From the NCBI GenBank assembly GCA_023424355.1, contig JAFAEA010000257.1, positions 1 through 5,163 of the forward strand: 5,163 bases of DNA, in the 5' to 3' direction. The notes under the pieces are model-generated. The model did no database searches. It had not been told where the DNA came from and saw nothing but the letters and a program-made list of their open reading frames with translations. The stretch comes from Chloroflexota bacterium. GTDB lineage: Bacteria > Chloroflexota > Chloroflexia > Thermomicrobiales > UBA6265. Of the stretch, positions 1 to 3,949 are shown piece after piece. Position 1 is the first letter of the stretch; each line of letters opens with the position of its first letter. The position numbers and the translations under genes are program-made.

Positions 1-599
1 GCAGCGAACAGTTCGCCATCCGCATCACTCTCACCCAGCATCAACATCGGCTCCATGTCGCCGATGGCTACTCCAGCCTGGAAGCTTGAGAGTGCTTCAG
101 CGATCTGCTCTGGACGGCTATTAATCAACACGATGAGATCTGTGCCCTCGTACGCGCCCGCCTGATACTCGCAATAGACTCCGAACTCCACATCCGAGAG
201 CGTTGCGATCCCGGCCATCCATGCGCCGGAATCCGTTTCAGCAGAGTTCAGGGGCTTGAATGATTCCCACGAGTTCTCATAAAGTCCCTGAATCCGTGCC
301 AGGTGCTGCGTTGCCGTGAGATCGGACTGGATGAATTCGATCTCGGCGGTGGTGCCAAGATCATCGTTGTCCAACGTCACGTACTCCGAGGTGATATCAT
401 CGCCCTCTTCCATGGCGTATGTTTCGTCATTGAAGGCCCAGGCAGAATCGAGGATCTCGATGACCGACCCGGTAAGGGCGGATTCAAAAGAGGTATCGCT
501 TTTCACCGGCTGGGCACCGACGCTACGAAGACCGATAGACATCACGGCCATGCTGGCAGCTGCGCTCGAAACGAAGATACGACGATTTACGGTGTTCAT
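1..599 (-). CDS. Exported protein of unknown function, C-terminus cut by window edge
   Basis: An open frame of 199 codons runs from an ATG at 597-599 to the left edge without a stop, so the 3' end is missing. The start is supported by a GAGGT Shine-Dalgarno (606-610) six bases upstream. The N-terminus (residues 1-30) looks like a signal peptide: NRRIFV at 5-10 resembles a twin-arginine motif, a small/hydrophobic stretch follows, and VGA-Q at 27-30 is a plausible signal peptidase site. The mature part is acidic, with a single Cys (143). From about residue 44 it resembles the protein encoded at 762-1451 and both halves of the protein encoded at 3950-5163: a GSVIEILDSAWAF strand near 44-56, a DLIVLIN strand at 154-160 and VAIGDMEPML at 177-186. 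I recognise no named family or catalytic motif. The coding call is firm, export is likely, and function is unknown. Confidence 0.85.
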   Translation of the reverse strand, partial: MNTVNRRIFVSSAAASMAVMSIGLRSVGAQPVKSDTSFESALTGSVIEILDSAWAFNDETYAMEEGDDITSEYVTLDNDDLGTTAEIEFIQSDLTATQHLARIQGLYENSWESFKPLNSAETDSGAWMAGIATLSDVEFGVYCEYQAGAYEGTDLIVLINSRPEQIAEALSSFQAGVAIGDMEPMLMLGESDADGELFA

Positions 600-761
600 G
601 ATTCGACCTCACTTGGGGCGAAGATCGTCCCTTTCAAATTCAGAGTTGCTTTACATTATGTACAACGTAACCGGAGTGTCTCGTGTTCCGTTGTAATGCA
701 AATGGCGGGGTTTTCGTCGAAATCGATAGGGCTACCTCTGCCGGGAAAGTTGACTCCCAGG
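600..761 (-). promoter_or_regulatory. 162-nt gene-free spacer with weak promoter candidate and inverted repeat
   Basis: This spacer separates the stop at 762 from the start at 599. It holds an inverted repeat TACAACG (661-667) / CGTTGTA (689-695) with a 21-nt loop. A weak minus-strand promoter candidate overlaps it: CATAAT (plus-strand 655-660) as -10, with GAGACA 16 nt upstream (plus-strand 677-682) as a poor -35. No hairpin followed by a T-run is seen after the upstream gene, so read-through from 762-1451 into 1-599 is possible. Small ORFs on either strand here look like chance. Confidence 0.35.
606..610 (-). promoter_or_regulatory. Ribosome binding site of the gene at 1-599
   Basis: The minus strand reads GAGGT, then CGAATC, then ATG. 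The six-base spacing is good and fixes the start at 599. Confidence 0.7.
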
Positions 762-1451
762 TCAGAAGTTGGTTTCGGATACATGCGCCCCATCTTTGGG
801 AAGGTTCTGGAGGGCTTCCAGCACTTCTTCCAGGCTAAACGCATGAAGTGCTGACTCTCCTTCGATGGTCACCTGACCATCGAGAGCCCTCACAAAGTCC
901 TCGATGTGGTCGTAGCGAGCATCTATGCGTGTATCAATGACGATCTCAGGATTGGATTTCGACGGATATGCCTGATGTAGAAAGACCTGGTTTGGCATGT
1001 TTTCGCCCGTGAGGCCGCTAATGCCCCACTCTATCACCAGCAATGCGCCAACATATTCATCCGTTGCCTTGAAGAGCAAAAAAGTGGGGTCGTTGTTGGA
1101 TTCAAATTCCTTAGTCGTCTTTTCCTGTTCCGCAAACGGAACGTGAACACTGTTCTGTGGGCCGGAGATACTGGCATTGAAGAGACCCCGTGCATCCCCC
1201 AGAAAAATGTTGAACTGGTCACCATATTCATTGGAGAAAATAGAGGCACCAGGGGTGTAATCGAGCGCATACGGCTCACTCCATTGAATCTCTACCCCAA
1301 ATTGTGGGCTAACCCAGCGGCCGTCTTCCTGCACACCGAGCGCTACGAAATCTGGCGGAACCGTTTGTTCTTGAGCGCTAGCGTACGAATAAGCACTCGC
1401 TGAAAAAGGAATGAAGGCCGCAGCTGCGGCAACAAGTTCTCGACGATTCAT
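762..1451 (-). CDS. Small exported protein of unknown function with Tat-like leader
   Basis: This complete frame encodes 229 residues from ATG at 1449-1451 to TGA at 762-764. The frame stays open to an ATG at 1499, but the inner start is preferred: it has an AAGGGGG Shine-Dalgarno about five bases upstream, and starting there puts the signal peptide at the N-terminus. Residues 1-26 form that signal: NRRELV at 2-7 is Tat-like, an Ala-rich hydrophobic stretch follows, and ASA-Q at 24-27 is a good cleavage site. The mature part begins with a Q/P-rich spacer, then a strand FGVEIQW (51-57), a central beta-rich part, a strand EIVIDTRI (169-176), an Asp/Glu-rich segment DHIEDF (181-186) and a closing VTIEGESAL (194-202). 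These anchors match those in the other two flanking proteins. There is no Cys and no recognised catalytic motif. It follows groEL, separated by a terminator, so it is probably transcribed separately. Function is unknown. Confidence 0.85.
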   Translation of the reverse strand: MNRRELVAAAAAFIPFSASAYSYASAQEQTVPPDFVALGVQEDGRWVSPQFGVEIQWSEPYALDYTPGASIFSNEYGDQFNIFLGDARGLFNASISGPQNSVHVPFAEQEKTTKEFESNNDPTFLLFKATDEYVGALLVIEWGISGLTGENMPNQVFLHQAYPSKSNPEIVIDTRIDARYDHIEDFVRALDGQVTIEGESALHAFSLEEVLEALQNLPKDGAHVSETNF

Positions 1452-1456
1452 AGAGT

Positions 1457-1463
1457 CCCCCTT
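1457..1463 (-). promoter_or_regulatory. Ribosome binding site deciding the start of the gene at 762-1451
   Basis: The minus strand reads AAGGGGG, then ACTCT, then ATG. No comparable site lies before the alternative ATG at 1499, so the shorter protein is chosen. Confidence 0.7.
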
Positions 1464-1475
1464 GATTGCTATGGA

Positions 1476-1497
1476 GGCCAACGACATTCGTTCGGCC
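1476..1497 (-). promoter_or_regulatory. Hairpin in the leader of the gene at 762-1451
   Basis: The plus strand reads GGCCAACGA, CAT, TCGTT, C, GGCC. This forms a nine-pair stem with one bulged base and a 3-nt loop. If transcribed, it sits 13 nt upstream of the Shine-Dalgarno. There is no T-run, so it is not a simple terminator. It could be an operator, an mRNA-stabilising hairpin or chance. Confidence 0.4.
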
Positions 1498-1586
1498 AAT
1501 TAATCTTCGTATTCAGGTTTATCTCTATTTGGTGAACGTAATACTGCCCCCGCGAGTTCCAACGAATGTGACTGCCATGTATCTAG

Positions 1587-1626
1587 AAAAACGCAGAACG
1601 CCTCGCGGATTTCTCCGCGAGGCGTT
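1587..1626 (-). terminator. Rho-independent terminator of the groES-groEL operon
   Basis: A perfect 12-bp GC-rich stem (1597-1608 with 1615-1626) has a 6-nt loop and starts 29 nt after the groEL stop. On the minus strand a run of five T (1591-1587) follows after a 5-nt gap. The gap is slightly long for a textbook terminator, but the stem is strong and well placed. Confidence 0.85.
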
Positions 1627-1631
1627 TGTTG

Positions 1632-1648
1632 CAATCAGTTCCTGATTG
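1632..1648. other. Small hairpin between groEL stop and the main terminator
   Basis: CAATCAG (1632-1638), TTC, CTGATTG (1642-1648) form a perfect 7-bp stem, with TTTT at 1649-1652 on the plus strand. In the groEL transcript it begins 7 nt after the stop codon and precedes the larger terminator hairpin. It could act as a weak terminator for plus-strand transcription entering groEL antisense, or protect the 3' end of the groE mRNA. Confidence 0.5.
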
Positions 1649-1655
1649 TTTTGGA

Positions 1656-3284
1656 CTAGTAGTCCATGCCCATGCCAGGAGCTGGCATTGGAGCTTCCTT
1701 CTCCGGCTTGTCGGAGATGAGAGCCTCGGTGGTGAGGATCATACCGGCAATGGAGCAGGCATTGGCAACGGCGCTGCGGGTGACCTTCACCGGATCGGTG
1801 ATACCAGCCTCGATCATGTTGACGTACTCGTCGGTGATGACGTTGTAGCCAATCTTCTGATCGTTCTTCTCGCCCTGGAGGGCGCGAACGCGCTCCACAA
1901 CAACGGCGCCATCGCGGCCAGCGTTAGTGGCGATACCGCGCATCGGCTCTTCGAGCGCGCGGCGAAGGATGTTCACACCGGTGAGCACATCGCCCTCGGC
2001 ATCGGCACCCTCAAGTGCGCTGATGGCGTGGACGAGGGTGACACCACCACCTGGGACGATGCCCTCTTCCACAGCGGCGCGGGTTGCGCTGAGCGCATCC
2101 TCAACGCGGTGCTTCTTCTCCTTGAGCTCGGTCTCGGTGGCTGCGCCAACCTTGATGACGGCAACGCCGCCGGCGAGCTTGGCAAGTCGCTCCTGGAGCT
2201 TCTCGCGATCGAAGTCGCTGTTGGTGCTTTCGATAGCAGCGCGGATCTGGGAGATGCGGCCGTCGACGTCTTCCTTGGAGCCAGCACCATCAACGAAGGT
2301 GGTGTCATCCTTGGTGGAGACCACGCGTCGGGCGGTACCAAGGTCTTCCATGGTGACGCTATCGAGCTTGCGACCAACTTCTTCGCTGATCACGCGGGCG
2401 CCGGTGAGGGCAGCGATATCTCGCAGCATTTCCTTGCGGCGATCGCCGAAGCCCGGGGCCTTGACTGCGAGGCTGTTGAAGCGGCCCTGCAGCTTATTGA
2501 CTACGAGGGTGGCGAGTGCTTCGCCATCGACATCCTCAGCCAGGATCACGAGTGCCTTGCCAGTGCGGGCAACAGCCTCGATGGTCGGCAGGATGTCCTG
2601 AATGGCGCTGATCTTCTTGTCGGTGATGAGGATGAATGGATCATCAAACTCGGCAGCCATGGCTTCGGTGTTGGTGACGAAGTATGGGCTGATGTAACCG
2701 CGGTCGATCTGCATACCTTCGGTGTACTCGGTCTCGAACTCGAAGCCGCGAGACTCTTCGATGGTGATAACACCATCCTTACCGACCTTCTCCATGACCT
2801 CGGCGATGAGATCGCCGATTTCCTGGTCTGCAGCGGAGATGGCGGCCACCTGGGAGATCTCCTGTCGGGTCTCGACGGAGGTAGCGAGGTTCAGCACGTG
2901 ATCCACAACGAGAGCGCTGGCCTTGTCCAGACCCTGCTTCAGCAGCATGGCGTTGGCACCGGCAGCGATGTTGCGGAGACCTTCGTGCACGATGGCCTGG
3001 GCGAGAACGGTGGCAGTGGTGGTGCCATCACCGGCGGCATCGTTGGTCTTGGTGGCAGCTTCCTTGAGGAGCTGGGCACCCATGTTTGCGAACGGATCTT
3101 CGAGTTCGATTTCCTTGGCAACGGTCACACCATCATGGGTAACGGTTGGGGCGCCGAACTTCTTGTCGATGGCCACGTTTCGACCCTTCGGGCCGAGGGT
3201 GGTTTTGACGGCGTTGGCGAGGGTATCGACACCCTCCTTGAGCGACTGACGTGCCGCTTCGTTGAATTCAATAATCTTTGCCAT
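1656..3284 (-). CDS. groEL: Chaperonin GroEL (60 kDa, Hsp60)
   Basis: This is a complete 542-residue GroEL, the usual family length. In the family, two seven-membered rings fold cytosolic proteins with ATP, capped by GroES. The equatorial ATP site is intact: TTLGPKGRNV (28-37), D51 in THDGV, GDGTTT (85-90) and the catalytic Asp D396 in RVEDA. The chaperonin signature AAVEEGIVPGGG lies at 403-414. The apical substrate-binding surface is conserved around Y197, Y201, F202, L232, L260, V261 and V262. The tail is a short Met/Gly segment ending PGMGMDY, not a His-rich tail like that of some second-copy GroELs. The start at 3282-3284 has an AGGGAG site nine bases upstream. The gene lies 50 nt after groES, is co-transcribed with it, and ends before a strong terminator. 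Nothing suggests damage or an atypical paralogue. Confidence 0.99.
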   Translation of the reverse strand: MAKIIEFNEAARQSLKEGVDTLANAVKTTLGPKGRNVAIDKKFGAPTVTHDGVTVAKEIELEDPFANMGAQLLKEAATKTNDAAGDGTTTATVLAQAIVHEGLRNIAAGANAMLLKQGLDKASALVVDHVLNLATSVETRQEISQVAAISAADQEIGDLIAEVMEKVGKDGVITIEESRGFEFETEYTEGMQIDRGYISPYFVTNTEAMAAEFDDPFILITDKKISAIQDILPTIEAVARTGKALVILAEDVDGEALATLVVNKLQGRFNSLAVKAPGFGDRRKEMLRDIAALTGARVISEEVGRKLDSVTMEDLGTARRVVSTKDDTTFVDGAGSKEDVDGRISQIRAAIESTNSDFDREKLQERLAKLAGGVAVIKVGAATETELKEKKHRVEDALSATRAAVEEGIVPGGGVTLVHAISALEGADAEGDVLTGVNILRRALEEPMRGIATNAGRDGAVVVERVRALQGEKNDQKIGYNVITDEYVNMIEAGITDPVKVTRSAVANACSIAGMILTTEALISDKPEKEAPMPAPGMGMDY

Positions 3285-3293
3285 GGTTTGGTA

Positions 3294-3299
3294 CTCCCT
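3294..3299 (-). promoter_or_regulatory. Ribosome binding site of groEL
   Basis: The minus strand reads AGGGAG nine bases before the groEL ATG. Confidence 0.75.
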
Positions 3300-3305
3300 G
3301 TAATT

Positions 3306-3321
3306 CGGAGCTCGTGCTCCG
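3306..3321 (-). promoter_or_regulatory. GC-rich hairpin in the groES-groEL spacer
   Basis: CGGAGC (3306-3311), TCGT, GCTCCG (3316-3321) form a perfect 6-bp stem with a tetraloop. It lies 13 nt after the groES stop and 6 nt before the groEL Shine-Dalgarno. No T-run follows, so it is not a terminator. It may mark an mRNA processing or stability site that sets the groEL:groES ratio. Confidence 0.5.
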
Positions 3322-3334
3322 GATGACGTGCGGA

Positions 3335-3631
3335 TTAGCCGATGACGGCGAGGATGTCCTTCTCGGCAAGAATCAGCAGATCCTTGTCATCGAGCTTGAA
3401 CTCGGTGCCGGCGTACTTGGCGAACAGCACTTCATCGCCAACCTTCACATCCATAGGAATGCGATCGCCATCGTCATCGCGGCGGCCTTCGCCAGCAGCG
3501 ACCACGGTGCCACGATGTGGCTTTTCCTTGGCGGTATCCGGAAGAACGATACCGCTGGCGGTCATTTCTTCACGGCTTGCCGGCTGAATAACCAGTCGAT
3601 CGCCCAACGGCTTGAGGTTCAGATCGGACAT
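3335..3631 (-). CDS. groES: Co-chaperonin GroES (10 kDa, Hsp10)
   Basis: This is a complete 98-residue GroES from ATG at 3629-3631 to TAA at 3335-3337. GroES forms a heptameric lid that closes the GroEL chamber in an ATP-dependent cycle in the cytosol. The N-terminal strand LKPLGDRLVIQP (6-17) is the family hallmark. The mobile loop (about 20-36) carries the hydrophobic IVL tripeptide (28-30) that docks on GroEL. The roof hairpin region (about 47-60) is charged, with GRRDDDGDR, and VKVGDEVLFAKYAGTE (62-77) is typical. The frame is open upstream to 3877, but that extension crosses the CIRCE operator and promoter and matches no GroES. The AGGAGGAA site seven bases from ATG 3631 settles the start. 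It is the first gene of the operon, 50 nt ahead of groEL. Confidence 0.98.
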   Translation of the reverse strand: MSDLNLKPLGDRLVIQPASREEMTASGIVLPDTAKEKPHRGTVVAAGEGRRDDDGDRIPMDVKVGDEVLFAKYAGTEFKLDDKDLLILAEKDILAVIG

Positions 3632-3636
3632 GATGG

Positions 3637-3644
3637 TTCCTCCT
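3637..3644 (-). promoter_or_regulatory. Strong ribosome binding site deciding the groES start
   Basis: The minus strand reads AGGAGGAA, and its AGGAGG core lies seven bases before the ATG at 3631. It rules out the longer in-frame start at 3877. Confidence 0.85.
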
Positions 3645-3657
3645 GAAAAACGATTGT

Positions 3658-3679
3658 CCTTGACACGCCTTGTGCAAGG
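3658..3679 (-). promoter_or_regulatory. Hairpin in the groES leader
   Basis: CCTTG, bulged A, CAC, GCCTT loop, GTG, CAAGG form an eight-pair stem with one bulge, 13 nt upstream of the groES Shine-Dalgarno within a leader of about 100 nt. It is modest in strength. A role in heat-responsive translation or mRNA stability is only a guess. Confidence 0.3.
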
Positions 3680-3740
3680 GTTCTCTACACAATGCGAATC
3701 AGCACACATCATGCGAGGCGTACTGATTGCTTCCAAAACG

Positions 3741-3769
3741 AGAATAGCACAGCGATTAGCACTCATCAA
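3741..3769 (-). promoter_or_regulatory. Sigma70-type promoter of groES-groEL
   Basis: The minus strand carries TTGATG (plus-strand 3764-3769) as -35 and TATTCT (plus-strand 3741-3746) as -10, separated by exactly 17 nt. Transcription would start near 3734, giving a leader of about 100 nt. The -35 lies inside the CIRCE operator, so bound HrcA would occlude RNA polymerase. Confidence 0.75.
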
Positions 3770-3783
3770 GTATAGAGTGCTAA
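3756..3783 (-). promoter_or_regulatory. CIRCE operator (HrcA binding site) of the groE operon
   Basis: Perfect canonical arms TTAGCACTC (3756-3764) and GAGTGCTAA (3775-3783) flank a spacer of 10 nt; the canonical spacer is 9. CIRCE is bound by the repressor HrcA, whose own folding depends on GroEL, so heat stress that occupies GroEL releases the operon. hrcA itself is not in the window. Confidence 0.93.
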
Positions 3784-3808
3784 AACATGGTGGAGTGGAT
3801 TCCATGTT
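3784..3808. repeat. Inverted repeat abutting CIRCE
   Basis: AACATGG (3784-3790) and CCATGTT (3802-3808) are perfect 7-bp arms around an 11-nt spacer, immediately upstream of CIRCE relative to groES. The position suits an accessory regulator site, but arms of this length arise by chance several times in a window this size. Confidence 0.35.
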
Positions 3809-3811
3809 GTT

Positions 3812-3870
3812 CGGCTTCGCCGGGGCCCTGCGATCTCGAACGGAGCCGCAGGGTCTCCGACAGGCTCGGA
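3812..3870. repeat. Compound hairpin element, candidate dispersed intergenic repeat
   Basis: Three inverted repeats follow in series: CGGC-TTC-GCCG (3812-3822), CCCTGCG/CGCAGGG (3826-3832 and 3847-3853, 14-nt loop) and TCCGA-CAGGC-TCGGA (3856-3870), with a GGAATGAC tail (3868-3875). This layout and tail resemble short palindromic elements scattered between genes in many bacterial genomes. Only one copy is visible here, so dispersal is not shown. Confidence 0.45.
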
Positions 3871-3879
3871 ATGACAACG

Positions 3880-3915
3880 AAAATGCCCCACGAAGTATAC
3901 ATCTCGTGGGGCATT
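3880..3915 (-). terminator. Rho-independent terminator of the gene at 3950-5163
   Basis: AATGCCCCACGA (3882-3893) and TCGTGGGGCATT (3904-3915) form a perfect 12-bp stem with a 10-nt loop, starting 34 nt after the stop codon. Four T (3883-3880) follow on the minus strand. It insulates groES from upstream transcription. Confidence 0.85.
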
Positions 3916-3949
3916 CGCAAACTGCTCAAATGTCGATCAATGTGCGGAG

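Noticed and set aside
656..844. Minus-strand frame of 62 codons downstream of the exported-protein gene
   Set aside because: It overlaps the 3' end of the gene at 762-1451 in another frame and has no recognisable features.
303..854. Plus-strand frame of 183 codons, and an overlapping one of 126 codons at 316-696
   Set aside because: They overlap the coding frame at 1-599 and the spacer, have no recognisable domain and no ribosome binding site, and show shadow-like composition.
1452..1499. Start at 1499 for the exported-protein gene
   Set aside because: It adds 16 residues before the signal peptide and lacks a ribosome binding site, whereas ATG 1451 has one.
1498..1586. Promoter for the exported-protein gene
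   Set aside because: TATTAC and other AT-rich hexamers are present, but none pairs with a convincing -35, so no site is annotated.
1626..3326. 566-codon open frame on the plus strand, antisense to groEL
   Set aside because: It is a mirror of the groEL codon pattern (rich in Gly, Asp, Ala, Val, Leu and His, with no domain). groEL on the other strand is unmistakable, and long antisense frames of this kind are a common artefact over chaperonin genes.
3769..3774. TATACT within the CIRCE spacer as an alternative -10
   Set aside because: The hexamer is good but no acceptable -35 lies 16-18 nt upstream. The TTGATG/TATTCT pair with 17-nt spacing is better.
3632..3877. In-frame N-terminal extension of groES to 3877
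   Set aside because: It would translate through the CIRCE operator and the promoter, has no GroES similarity, and the strong Shine-Dalgarno belongs to ATG 3631.
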